Below are positions 1 through 8,742 of a stretch of 64,000 nt of DNA, piece after piece (the first letter of the stretch is position 1; every line of letters starts with the position of its first letter). The notes under the pieces are model-generated. The model saw only the letters and a list, made by a program, of their open reading frames with translations. It ran no database searches and was not told the DNA's origin. The position numbers and the translations under genes were made by a program. Source of the stretch: Bacteroidales bacterium (GTDB lineage Bacteria; Bacteroidota; Bacteroidia; Bacteroidales; F082); NCBI GenBank assembly GCA_016936505.1, contig JAFGXS010000039.1:62001-126000 (forward strand), written 5' to 3'.

Positions 1-1160
1 GGATTAAAATAATAATCTTCATATTAATACTTTTATTTCTGATCACCTCTTGTATTGATCCATATACTCCTCAAATACGGTCATCAGACATTAATAAGTA
101 TGTTGTTATGGGAGAAGTAAATAGTAGCGATTCTTTACAAACCGTGAATGTATCTCTTACTTCCCAAATCGGGGATCCGGAGTATGTTGGCGTTACAGGT
201 TGCAATGTTACAATTGTGGACAATAGTGGCCATACATTTTCATTAAGTGATCAGGGAAACGGAAGCTATTTGGGACGGATTGATCCACAATATATTGTCA
301 GTGGGACATCTTTTAAAGTAAACATCAGAACTTCTGATGGTGAAACACTTGAATCTGATTATGATACTGTTTCAAGTTGTCCTCCAATTGATACAGTCTA
401 TTTTAAGATCACCAGCAAGTATTCAAATAACCAAATTAATAATGCAACAAGAGGAATTCAACTATATGTAGATTTGAATGCAAACGCATCAGAAAGTCAT
501 TATTATAAATGGAAACTTACAGAAACATGGGAGTACCGAAGTAAATGGCCCATTGAATGGTATTACGATGGAACAGTACACCATGTTTTCCCACCAGATT
601 ACTCAAAAATGGTCTGCTGGAAAACAGATATTATTCCCGATGTTTTAATCCTGAATACCTCAAATCTTACTCAAAATTCGTACAAAGAATTCCCCCTAAA
701 CTTTGTGGGAAATTCATCAAGCCGGCTTGAATACGGATATAGTCTTCTTATAGTACAGCAAGCGTTAAGTAAATCAGCCTATGAATTCTGGGATAGGATG
801 AAGTTGAACAATAATTCTGATGGAGGTTTGTATGAAAAACAACCCCTAACGGTTAAGGGAAATATTCACAATCTGAACAGCACTGGAAAAGAAGTACTTG
901 GCTACTTTGGAGCATCAAGATCCTATTCCAAAAGAATCTTTATTAGTAATGTTGACAGTCTTGAATTGAATATTACAGGATATTGTAATATCAGAATATT
1001 AAAATACGGGATTCGTGAGATTTTACCTTTTGAATACCCCGTTTATCTTGTTGGAGATGCTGAAAAATATTATAATCTCGCATATACAAGTGAGTGTGTG
1101 AATTGCCTGCTATTGGGCGGCACTAATATTAAACCAAGTTTTTGGCCTAATAAAAAATAG
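1..1160 (+). CDS. DUF4249 family lipoprotein, copy 1 (5' end cut by window edge)
   Basis: The reading frame is open from base 3, so the true start lies just outside the window; the first internal ATG (base 108) is not the start. The visible N-terminus is a hydrophobic stretch ending in LITSC, a lipobox, so the protein should be a lipoprotein. It then carries the CIDPYTP sequence shared by all four copies here. The C-terminus has the family signature ECVNCLLLGGTNIKPSFWP. DUF4249 proteins are Bacteroidota-specific envelope lipoproteins often encoded beside TonB-dependent receptors; their molecular role is unknown. Copy 2 follows after 27 bases on the same strand. Confidence 0.88.
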   Translation, partial: IKIIIFILILLFLITSCIDPYTPQIRSSDINKYVVMGEVNSSDSLQTVNVSLTSQIGDPEYVGVTGCNVTIVDNSGHTFSLSDQGNGSYLGRIDPQYIVSGTSFKVNIRTSDGETLESDYDTVSSCPPIDTVYFKITSKYSNNQINNATRGIQLYVDLNANASESHYYKWKLTETWEYRSKWPIEWYYDGTVHHVFPPDYSKMVCWKTDIIPDVLILNTSNLTQNSYKEFPLNFVGNSSSRLEYGYSLLIVQQALSKSAYEFWDRMKLNNNSDGGLYEKQPLTVKGNIHNLNSTGKEVLGYFGASRSYSKRIFISNVDSLELNITGYCNIRILKYGIREILPFEYPVYLVGDAEKYYNLAYTSECVNCLLLGGTNIKPSFWPNKK

Positions 1161-1187
1161 TAGAAATAATATTGTTAATATTTGCTA

Positions 1188-2363
1188 ATGAATCAATTAT
1201 ACAAAATAGGAGTTATCTTCTTGCTGATTTTTTTTACAACATCGTGTATTGACTCTTTTACCCCCCAGATACGGTCATCTGATACCAATAAGTATGTTGT
1301 TATGGGAAATGTAAATAACAGCGATTCAATACAAACTGTAAATATTTCGGTAACATCATCTGTTAGCAAACCTGAATACATAGGAGTTACAGGATGCACA
1401 GTGAATATTATTGATCGCCATGGCAATACCTTTCCATTAAGTGATTGGGGTAACGGAAAATATTCAGGACATGTCAATTCACAAGATATTGTTAGTGGGA
1501 ATTCTTTTAAACTATTCATTAAAACACCAAGTGGAGAAACTATTGAATCTGATTATGATACAGCTTATAGTTGCCCCCCGGTTGACTCAGTTTACTATAA
1601 AATAACCACTGAATACTCAAACAATCAAATTACTGATGGAACAAAAGGCATTCAAATTTACATTGATTTAAATGCTAACGAATCGGAAAGCCATTATTAC
1701 AAATGGAACCTTATCGAAACATGGGAATATCACAGCAAGTGGCCCATTGTTTGGTACTATGATGGAACAATACATAAAGCTTCCCCTCCCGACTATTCAA
1801 AAATGATTTGCTGGGAAACACTTCCCGTCCCGAATATCTATATTTTGAACACAACAAATCTTACACAAAATAAATACAAACAATTCCCTTTGGTTTTTGT
1901 AGGCAACAATACTACAAGACTCGAATATGGCTACAGTTTACTCATCAAACAAGATGCATTAAGCAAACAAGCCTATAATTTCTGGTATAGAATGAGATTA
2001 AACAACACTCCTAATGAGGGACTTTACACTTCTCAACCGGTGACCGTACAAGGGAACCTGCATAATCTTACAAATCCTGAGAAAGAAGTACTCGGCTTTT
2101 TTGGAACAACAATTTCTAATGAAAAAAGAATCTTTATTCAAAACACCGGATTGGATATGAATTACTCTAAATTCTGCAATCTTGATACGCTAAGATCTAA
2201 TTTAGGTCTAAGACAAATACTTCCTAACGATTATCCGGCATATTTAGTAACAGATAGCCTTACAGGTGGATATCAATTAATATTGATGACAAGCGAATGC
2301 GTTAACTGTTTGTTGTTAGGAGGCACAACTGAGAAACCCAGTTTCTGGCCTGATAAAAAGTAA
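1188..2363 (+). CDS. DUF4249 family lipoprotein, copy 2
   Basis: A protein of 391 residues. I chose the ATG at 1188 over an in-frame TTG at 1182 because it gives a compact lipoprotein signal with the lipobox cysteine at residue 20 (TTSC). It is closely related to copy 1: both share a motif near WEYHSKWPIVWYYDG in mid-protein and the ECVNCLLLGGT..KPSFWP end. The stretch around KYVVMGNV is also near-identical at the DNA level, which suggests fairly recent duplication. It is predicted to be anchored in the cell envelope; the ligand is unknown. It is the second of four genes in a likely transcription unit. Confidence 0.9.
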   Translation: MNQLYKIGVIFLLIFFTTSCIDSFTPQIRSSDTNKYVVMGNVNNSDSIQTVNISVTSSVSKPEYIGVTGCTVNIIDRHGNTFPLSDWGNGKYSGHVNSQDIVSGNSFKLFIKTPSGETIESDYDTAYSCPPVDSVYYKITTEYSNNQITDGTKGIQIYIDLNANESESHYYKWNLIETWEYHSKWPIVWYYDGTIHKASPPDYSKMICWETLPVPNIYILNTTNLTQNKYKQFPLVFVGNNTTRLEYGYSLLIKQDALSKQAYNFWYRMRLNNTPNEGLYTSQPVTVQGNLHNLTNPEKEVLGFFGTTISNEKRIFIQNTGLDMNYSKFCNLDTLRSNLGLRQILPNDYPAYLVTDSLTGGYQLILMTSECVNCLLLGGTTEKPSFWPDKK

Positions 2364-2401
2364 AAACAGATTATTGTATTAAGAAAAATTATTACAAGTC
2401 A

Positions 2402-3610
2402 ATGTCACAATTTTATAAAATAGGATATATCATTATTCTGAGTGCACTCGCAACCTCGTGTATCGATTCCTATACACCTAAAATTGATGCCAATGATATA
2501 AGCAAATACGTTGTAATAGGAGAAGTTAACAATAATCAAACTGAACAAACTGTAACCATCTCATTAACTTCATCTGCCAATGACCCAAAATACATTCCAG
2601 TAATTGGTTGTTCAGTAAATATAGAAGACAAAAATGGTAACGTGTTCAATTTTATTGATCAAGGAAATGGCGAATACAGTGGAGATATAGATCAAAGCTT
2701 TATGACACCGGGCTCCTCTTTCAAACTCAATATTAAGACACCTGATGGTGAAACTATTGAGTCTGATTATGATCAAATGAACCCAGTCGCTAATATTGAT
2801 ACTATTTACTACAAGATTAAAGATCAACTCGGCATTACTCCCGGTGATATTATCCATGGCATACAGTTTTACCTGAATGTGAAAGACATACCGAACGAAA
2901 GCAAATACTTTAAATGGAATGTTTACGAAACCTGGGAATACCATACAAAATACCCTGTTGAGTGGTATTATGACGGAACCATGCATCATGTTTTCCCTCC
3001 TGATTCCTCTAAAATGATATGCTGGAGAACCTTAAAAGTACCTGAAATTTACACACTGAATTCATCAAATGTTTCAGGAAATACATACAATAGTTTTCCA
3101 ATTAATTTTGTTAGTAACAGAACCAATAAGCTTGCTATAGAATATAGTTTATTGGTTGAACAAGAGGCATTAAGTAAAGAGGCTTATGAATTTTGGGACA
3201 AAATGCGAATCAATATTAGTAATAGTGGTGGACTCTATGAAAGTCAGCCCATGCTCATTCAGGGAAATATTCACAACGTTACTAATCCCGCTAAAGAAGT
3301 CCTTGGTTTTTTTAGTGCAGTATGTTCAGTTTCAAAGCGGATCTTTGTAAACAATGTTCAAATTCAACTTAACTATACCGACTATTGTAGTTTTGACACA
3401 CTAAAAATTCCATTACGATATATTCAACCCTATGAATACCCTGTATATTTTATGCCAGACGGATATAATAACCGTCCATCATTTGTTATTTACCGGGGAG
3501 AATGTGTAGATTGTCTTTTATTTGGAGGAACTAACGTTAAACCAAGTTATTGGCCCGAAGCAAGTACCTATTTAAAACCGAAAACTTATAAATGTAATTC
3601 CAACAGATAA
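2402..3610 (+). CDS. DUF4249 family lipoprotein, copy 3
   Basis: A protein of 402 residues with a lipobox cysteine at residue 20 (LATSC) followed by IDSYTP. It keeps the family's mid-protein aromatic motif (WEYHTKYPVEWYYDG) and the C-terminal ECVDCLLFGGTNVKPSYWP. Unlike the other copies it extends about 17 residues past the FWP/YWP motif. The ATG follows copy 2 by 38 bases and precedes copy 4 by 2 bases, so the genes are probably co-transcribed. Its function is unknown beyond being an envelope lipoprotein. Confidence 0.9.
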   Translation: MSQFYKIGYIIILSALATSCIDSYTPKIDANDISKYVVIGEVNNNQTEQTVTISLTSSANDPKYIPVIGCSVNIEDKNGNVFNFIDQGNGEYSGDIDQSFMTPGSSFKLNIKTPDGETIESDYDQMNPVANIDTIYYKIKDQLGITPGDIIHGIQFYLNVKDIPNESKYFKWNVYETWEYHTKYPVEWYYDGTMHHVFPPDSSKMICWRTLKVPEIYTLNSSNVSGNTYNSFPINFVSNRTNKLAIEYSLLVEQEALSKEAYEFWDKMRINISNSGGLYESQPMLIQGNIHNVTNPAKEVLGFFSAVCSVSKRIFVNNVQIQLNYTDYCSFDTLKIPLRYIQPYEYPVYFMPDGYNNRPSFVIYRGECVDCLLFGGTNVKPSYWPEASTYLKPKTYKCNSNR

Positions 3611-3612
3611 TT

Positions 3613-4755
3613 ATGCAAAAAAAACTCAACATAATATTGATTAGCTTAATTTCATTTTTAGTAATATCATCCTGTATTGATCCATATACTCCTGACATTA
3701 AACCAATCGATACTAACAAATATGTTGTAATGGGAAGTGTTGACAAAGGCAGTTTAACGCAAACCGTTAATATTTCAATGACTTCAGCCATAGATGACCC
3801 GCATTACATTCCCGTTGATGGCTGCACTGTAACCATTTCTGATAACCAGGGGCACTCATTTAATCTATATGGCTTGGGAAACGGAAACTATACCGGGTGG
3901 GTTAATCATCAGTTAATGACCACAAATTCAAAATTCAAAGTAGTCGTTATTACTCCGGATGAAAACAAACTAGAATCTGATTATGATCAAATGCCTTCAA
4001 CAGCTGATATTGATTCCATTTATTATGAACGAAAACAAATTGCAGGTTACTATTACGGATCAGTTGTCGATGGAATCCAAATATACCTGACAATGAATGG
4101 CAGCACAACCAACAGTCGATATTACCTTTTCGATGTATACGAAACATGGGAACACAGGACATCCTATCCAATTATTGACTGGTACGATGGCACTTTACAT
4201 CATATTGATCCTCCCAACACATCCAGAATGATTTGCTGGAACACAAAAAAAGTAAACGACTATTTTGTTTTGAACACGAATGTAAACAACGATAATTCTT
4301 ACGTTGGGTACCCCTTGAACTTTGTCAGTGCACAAACCGAAAAACTAAAATATGGATATAGCTTATTAGTAAAACAGATAGCACTGAGTAATAATGCGTA
4401 TAATTTTTGGAACCAAATGAAACTAAACTTCGATAGAGGAGCCAGTCTGTATGAAAAACAACCTGTTGTTATTATTGGAAATATGCACAACATCACTCAT
4501 CCTAATCAAGAAGTTCTTGGATTCTTCAGTGCTGTCTCATCAACCGAAAAAAGGATATTTATCTCTAACGTTAAAAATCTTAATATTACTTATAGAACAT
4601 ACTGTGCCCCCTCCCCTTTACCCTTTGGCCTCAAAATGATTATGCCTAACGAATATCCGGCATACCTTTTGGGATCAGCTATTGTACCCTCCGAATGTGT
4701 TGATTGCCTGCTGGAAGGAGGAACGAATATAAAACCGGATTTTTGGCCCAATTGA
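3613..4755 (+). CDS. DUF4249 family lipoprotein, copy 4
   Basis: A protein of 380 residues with a lipoprotein signal (ISSC, cysteine 21), then IDPYTPDIKP, and the closing motif ECVDCLLEGGTNIKPDFWP. It is the most diverged of the four copies in the middle region. It ends in TGA one base before the start of the following MG2/plug protein, so the two are almost certainly translated from one message. Role unknown; family-level inference is an outer-membrane-associated or surface lipoprotein. Confidence 0.9.
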   Translation: MQKKLNIILISLISFLVISSCIDPYTPDIKPIDTNKYVVMGSVDKGSLTQTVNISMTSAIDDPHYIPVDGCTVTISDNQGHSFNLYGLGNGNYTGWVNHQLMTTNSKFKVVVITPDENKLESDYDQMPSTADIDSIYYERKQIAGYYYGSVVDGIQIYLTMNGSTTNSRYYLFDVYETWEHRTSYPIIDWYDGTLHHIDPPNTSRMICWNTKKVNDYFVLNTNVNNDNSYVGYPLNFVSAQTEKLKYGYSLLVKQIALSNNAYNFWNQMKLNFDRGASLYEKQPVVIIGNMHNITHPNQEVLGFFSAVSSTEKRIFISNVKNLNITYRTYCAPSPLPFGLKMIMPNEYPAYLLGSAIVPSECVDCLLEGGTNIKPDFWPN

Positions 4756-4756
4756 A

Positions 4757-6472
4757 ATGAAAACAAAAACACTTACCCATATGAATACAATTAGTATTAA
4801 AACCGGATCAGTAAATAAAGTTATCATCTTTGTGATGTTTTTCCTGTTTATTAACCAAACAAATGTCATCGCGCAGAATACAAAAACAATCTGGAAAAAT
4901 GAAAAATTAATCGCCTATACAGACAGAAGCTTATACGCTGCCGGAGAAGAGGTTCGATTTGCCGCTTTTGATTATTCTAAGGACACTTTAGGTAGGATCA
5001 GTACAGTCCTATACAGCGAAATTATCTCTCCTGATGGCGATCAGATTGCGAATGGTAAATTTGAAATCAATGACAGAAAGTCTTCGGGCTGTCTTGTTAT
5101 CCCTACAGATCAGGTTTCTGGAAATTATTACCTGAGAGTTTATACAAAGTATATGAGAAATTTTGGACCAAACAGCTTCTATTACATTCCTATTACCATT
5201 GTAAACCCTCAAAACAGTAAGGTAATGGATGCAAGTGATACAAGCGCTTCGATTCATCCTGCTAAAAAATATATTAGCAATGACTTTGATATTAATATCA
5301 ACAACAAAATATTTGGATCACATGAGAATGTTCAAATAACCATTTCAGGCAAAAATCAAGTCCAAAGCAACATTATGGGGCTTTCTGTTGCTGTTGTTCC
5401 TGGAGGATCAGATAACAATCAAGGATTTACGCCTGCACAAAAGAATATTACTGTGAATGAATTGTCATTCTTACCTGAAACCAGAGGCCCCTCCATTTCA
5501 GGAATTGTAAAAGACAGTACTTCAGGAAAACCGATTAAGGATGTCAGGATAAATCTTTCAATCATTGGAAAAGGAAGAGATTTTATTGCCACACAAACAA
5601 ACCCGAAAGGACATTTCAATATCAGCCTTCCATTTCTGGATGGCTCAAGGGATTTATTTATAAGTTCAGGTAACGTTAAAGACGATCGTCCGCAAATATG
5701 GATTGACAACGATTTCTCAACAACTCCTATTAGCATTCCTACTAAACCATTCAATCTAAATGAAAACCAAAAAGTTCTTGCATTGCAAATAGCCAGAAAC
5801 AACCAAGTGTCAGAGCTATATAATCTGGATACATCCATATGTAAAATTGAGACAAAATTAAACGACACAAGTGTATTTTATGGACATCCTTCCTATGTAT
5901 TAAACCTTTCAGATTACATCCAACTCCCAACTATTGAAGAATATTTTAATGAGCTTCCCACACAAGTTAAGGTTAGAAAAAAAGATGGCAAAAAGTATTT
6001 TAAAGTTCTGGGACCACAACCCGGGATGGAATACTTTGCCCCATTAGTTATGGTTGATATGGTTGCCATTGATAATCCAGAGCTTATTCTTAAAGCAACT
6101 CCTTCTGAAATATCAAGAGTTGAAGTCATCAATAAAATTTATGTTAAGGGGGATTACAGTTACGGAGGTATTGTCAACTTTATTTCTAAACACAATGACT
6201 TTGCCGGAATTGACCTTCCACATTCGGGACTATTTATTCATTATCTGTTCCTTTCTGAAACTTGTCATTGTAATGTAAAAGTTCCGGGGACAAACAAACC
6301 TGATTCCAGAAATACTGTTTATTGGAACCCTAATCTCAAACTCGAAAAAGGAAAATCTTTAATAACTTTTGTCACACCAGATACTCCGGGAAATTACGAT
6401 GTAATTATCCGTGGAGTAACAAAAATGGGCACTCCTATTTACCAGAAAATTAGTTTTAAAGTTGAAAATTAA
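4757..6472 (+). CDS. Secreted protein with MG2-like, carboxypeptidase-regulatory-like and TonB-plug-like regions
   Basis: A protein of 571 residues. The signal peptide ends near residue 40 (NVIAQ). Residues about 50-160 look like a macroglobulin MG2 domain (YTDRSLYAAGEEVRF). Residues about 245-310 resemble a carboxypeptidase regulatory-like fold (SGIVKDSTSGKPIKDVRI). Residues about 390-490 resemble a TonB-dependent receptor plug (EISRVEVINKIYVKGDYSYGGIVNFIS). The protein ends soon after, with no room for a beta-barrel. Such barrel-less proteins are known in Bacteroidota but have no assigned function. It sits one base after DUF4249 copy 4. A second start at 4781 would give a shorter signal sequence and cannot be excluded. 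Confidence 0.75.
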   Translation: MKTKTLTHMNTISIKTGSVNKVIIFVMFFLFINQTNVIAQNTKTIWKNEKLIAYTDRSLYAAGEEVRFAAFDYSKDTLGRISTVLYSEIISPDGDQIANGKFEINDRKSSGCLVIPTDQVSGNYYLRVYTKYMRNFGPNSFYYIPITIVNPQNSKVMDASDTSASIHPAKKYISNDFDININNKIFGSHENVQITISGKNQVQSNIMGLSVAVVPGGSDNNQGFTPAQKNITVNELSFLPETRGPSISGIVKDSTSGKPIKDVRINLSIIGKGRDFIATQTNPKGHFNISLPFLDGSRDLFISSGNVKDDRPQIWIDNDFSTTPISIPTKPFNLNENQKVLALQIARNNQVSELYNLDTSICKIETKLNDTSVFYGHPSYVLNLSDYIQLPTIEEYFNELPTQVKVRKKDGKKYFKVLGPQPGMEYFAPLVMVDMVAIDNPELILKATPSEISRVEVINKIYVKGDYSYGGIVNFISKHNDFAGIDLPHSGLFIHYLFLSETCHCNVKVPGTNKPDSRNTVYWNPNLKLEKGKSLITFVTPDTPGNYDVIIRGVTKMGTPIYQKISFKVEN

Positions 6473-6478
6473 ATTTTA

Positions 6479-6494
6479 AACTAAATTCTTAGTT
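6479..6494. promoter_or_regulatory. Putative BlaI operator 1 (AACTAA-N4-TTAGTT)
   Basis: A perfect inverted repeat of six-base arms around four bases, starting six bases after the preceding stop codon. An identical-arm copy lies 61 bases downstream. BlaI/MecI-family repressors bind short dyads, so autoregulation is inferred. Confidence 0.6.
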
Positions 6495-6500
6495 GTTTTC

Positions 6501-6531
6501 TTGCATAATTGTAAAAAGTTTATTTTCTTTG
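6501..6531 (+). promoter_or_regulatory. Probable blaI promoter between the two operators
   Basis: TTG at 6501-6503, 20 bases, then TTTCTTTG at 6524-6531. This is a near match to the Bacteroidota -33/-7 pattern (TAnnTTTG, with T for A at position 2). It lies between the two operator copies, and transcription would start a few bases before operator 2. Confidence 0.45.
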
Positions 6532-6539
6532 CATTAATC

Positions 6540-6555
6540 AACTAATTTTTTAGTT
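6540..6555. promoter_or_regulatory. Putative BlaI operator 2 (AACTAA-N4-TTAGTT), abutting the blaI start codon
   Basis: The second copy of the dyad, with arms identical to operator 1 and a T4 spacer. It ends on the base before the ATG of blaI, so a bound repressor would cover the transcription start and the region normally used for ribosome binding. Confidence 0.6.
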
Positions 6556-6948
6556 ATGAAAAAAATAGAAAACAAAACATTAACCCGTGCTGAAGAACAG
6601 ATCATGCAAAAGTTATGGAAGCTGAAAAAAGCCTACGTAAAAGAAATTATTGATCTTTTACCCAATCCTAAGCCTGCATACAATACAGTTTCCACCATTG
6701 TCAGGATTTTAGAATCCAAGGGTTTTGTTGGTCATATTTCACACGGAAAGACCCACGAGTACTATCCATTAATAACCCAAAAAGATTATAGGAAGAAGGC
6801 ATTTAACAGGTTATTCAAGAATTATTTTAGCAACTCATATGCTTCTCTAACTTCATTTCTTACCCAAAATCAAGACATGAGCCTGGAAGATCTCGAGGAA
6901 ATGAGAAAAGCATTAGAATCTGAGATTGAAAAAAAATCAAAATCATAA
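6556..6948 (+). CDS. BlaI/MecI/CopY family transcriptional repressor
   Basis: A protein of 130 residues, the usual family length. The N-terminal winged helix is clear: LTRAEEQIMQKLWKLKKAYVKEIIDLLP, then PAYNTVSTIVRILESKGFVGH, the classic recognition helix and wing. The C-terminal helical part provides dimerisation. These repressors are normally inactivated by proteolysis when a partner BlaR1/MecR1 membrane peptidase senses a signal. The partner gene follows 4 bases downstream and is interrupted. Two AACTAA-N4-TTAGTT dyads flank the promoter. What it regulates besides itself and the sensor is not visible here; no beta-lactamase gene is adjacent. Confidence 0.92.
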   Translation: MKKIENKTLTRAEEQIMQKLWKLKKAYVKEIIDLLPNPKPAYNTVSTIVRILESKGFVGHISHGKTHEYYPLITQKDYRKKAFNRLFKNYFSNSYASLTSFLTQNQDMSLEDLEEMRKALESEIEKKSKS

Positions 6949-6952
6949 AACC

Positions 6953-8203
6953 ATGGAACCACTTGTTATTTACCTGATTAAATCAGCAACAGGAATGGGC
7001 ATCTTCCTGATATTTTACAGACTGATTATTAAAAAGAAAGGCAACTTCGTTTATAACAGGTACTATTTGCTTTTTTCAATAATTGTATCGTCACTAATCC
7101 CATTAATACAATTGCCGGAAAATCCATTTACCTATAAAATTCCCGATGCTCCTGTACATACTTCTATTCAGTTCAAGGAATTTATTGTACATCAGAACAA
7201 CACTCATTCATTTTTCTCTTCAGAAATGATTTTTTATTCAATCTATATCATTGGAGCACTTCTCTTTTTAAGTTGAATTATCTGGAGTTTCATTAGTCTG
7301 TATAAACTCCAATCCCGTAATGAGAAACAGTCATCACCTAAAGAAACAATAATTTTTATTCCTGAATCGGAAAATGTGTTTTCCTTTTTCAACTGGATAT
7401 TTATTCCCAAGTCAATCTATCAAGGTTCAAACGGATCAGTTATTATCCAACATGAAAGGATACATGTACAACAGAAACATAGCATAGACCTGATCATTAT
7501 TGAACTGATTCGCATATTTCAGTGGTTTAATCCCTTTCATTATCTAATCACAAAGGAGATAAAAGAAAACCATGAATATCTGGCTGATCAGGGGATGAAA
7601 GAATCGAACCTGGCCTATGAATTTTACAAAGCTCTGTTGTTTCAGCAAACAACTGGAATAGAAATAAACCCCATTGCAAACCACTTTAGTTATTCACTCT
7701 TAAAAAAACGTATGACGATGATGAAAAAACAAAAACCTCAAAATCCAATCTGGACAAAATTCGGATGGACAGCACTTGCCTTTGTTTTGGTTCTAACTGC
7801 ATGTAATCAATCAGCTGAAAAGAATTCTGAAACAAAGCAACAAACTTCAATAAAAGAATTACCTCCACCACCTCCTCCAGCTGATACCACAATTTTTACA
7901 GTAGTAGAACAAAGCCCCGAATTTATTGGAGGAACCAAAGCATTGATGAAATACCTTGGCGAAAACATTAAATATCCTGTTGAAGCAAAAAAAGAAGGTA
8001 TTCAGGGGCGGGTATTTGTTAACTTCATTATAGAAAAAGACGGTAGCGTTAGTAATGCCAGGATTCTTAGAGGAATTGGCCACGGATGCGATAAAGAAGC
8101 GCTACGTGTGGTTGAACAAATGCCAAAATGGATACCTGGTAAGCAAAGGGGTGAGCCCGTACGCGTTGTATTCACTTTACCTATTCAATTCAAGCTAGAA
8201 TAG
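6953..8203 (+). pseudogene. BlaR1-like M56 sensor peptidase with TonB C-terminal domain, interrupted by in-frame TGA
   Basis: One reading frame runs from the ATG at 6953 to 8203 with a single TGA at codon 108 (7274-7276). Upstream are two likely membrane helices; translation past the TGA gives IIWSFISLYKL, a good continuation. Downstream are the zinc-peptidase motif HERIH (residues 167-171), the ENHEYLAD third-ligand region (about 205-212), a membrane segment, a proline run (PPPPPP) and a TonB C-terminal domain ending QFKLE. M56-TonB fusions are common in Bacteroidota, where they pair with BlaI. A C-to-T change in a CGA arginine codon would explain the stop. Alternatives are a sequencing error or readthrough; a downstream GTG at 7376 could restart the peptidase half without its first helices. 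Confidence 0.85.
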
Positions 8204-8704
8204 TTTAATGCTATTGACCAAAGACTTTATATTAATCGAATGCCCGTCAATAATAAGACGGGCTTTTTTATAATATTCACTCCGTTCAGAAAGTTTTTCC
8301 GAAATATACAGTTTCAGCTCGTCACCTGATTTTCCCTTTATAAGAGGTCTGATATTCTTGGCTTCCATTAAACGCTTAGCCAAACCATCAGGAGACATTT
8401 CCAGATAAATTGTCAACCCGTTATTATTCATTTTCTGAATGCCATTATAAAAACAAGGAGTTCCTCCACCTGTGGAAACAACCACATTTTTCATTGAAAA
8501 AGTACGTTTTAAGTTATCGTGTTCTAACTTTCTAAACAGCTTTTCGTCATATTTTTCAAAAAAAGTATGGATCTCAATTTTATACCGCATTTCAAACAGA
8601 TCATCCATATCGATAAAACTATAGCCCAGTTGACGTGCCAAACGCTTTCCTATAGTGGACTTTCCCGCACCCATAAAACCAACCAAATAGATTTTATCTG
8701 TCAT
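8195..8704 (-). CDS. aroK: Shikimate kinase
   Basis: A protein of 169 residues, typical for the family. It phosphorylates shikimate at the 3-hydroxyl with ATP, the fifth step of the chorismate pathway. Visible motifs are the Walker A loop GFMGAGKST at residues 9-17, the shikimate-binding aspartate in FIDMDD (about 30-35), and the glycine-rich VVSTGGGTP. Its 3' end overlaps the 3' end of the BlaR1 gene by 9 bases on the opposite strand, and a terminator for that operon lies within its last codons. Confidence 0.95.
   Translation of the reverse strand: MTDKIYLVGFMGAGKSTIGKRLARQLGYSFIDMDDLFEMRYKIEIHTFFEKYDEKLFRKLEHDNLKRTFSMKNVVVSTGGGTPCFYNGIQKMNNNGLTIYLEMSPDGLAKRLMEAKNIRPLIKGKSGDELKLYISEKLSERSEYYKKARLIIDGHSINIKSLVNSIKLF
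8242..8269 (+). terminator. Plus-strand intrinsic terminator of the blaI-blaR1 unit, inside aroK
   Basis: GCCCGTC (8242-8248), an 8-base loop, GACGGGC (8257-8263), then six T. It reads in the direction of blaI-blaR1 but lies within the 3' coding region of the convergent aroK gene. Confidence 0.8.
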
Positions 8705-8742
8705 AACAAAAAAGGAATAATCTGTAAAATTAGAAAATAATA

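Noticed and set aside
5419-5868. A 149-codon minus-strand frame.
   Set aside because: Shadow of the MG2/plug protein gene; hydrophobic low-complexity translation without motifs.
7274-7276. TGA recoding (selenocysteine or altered code) in the BlaR1-like gene.
   Set aside because: TGA is a normal stop in several genes here, no selenocysteine element is apparent, and the position is a membrane-proximal residue rather than a redox site.
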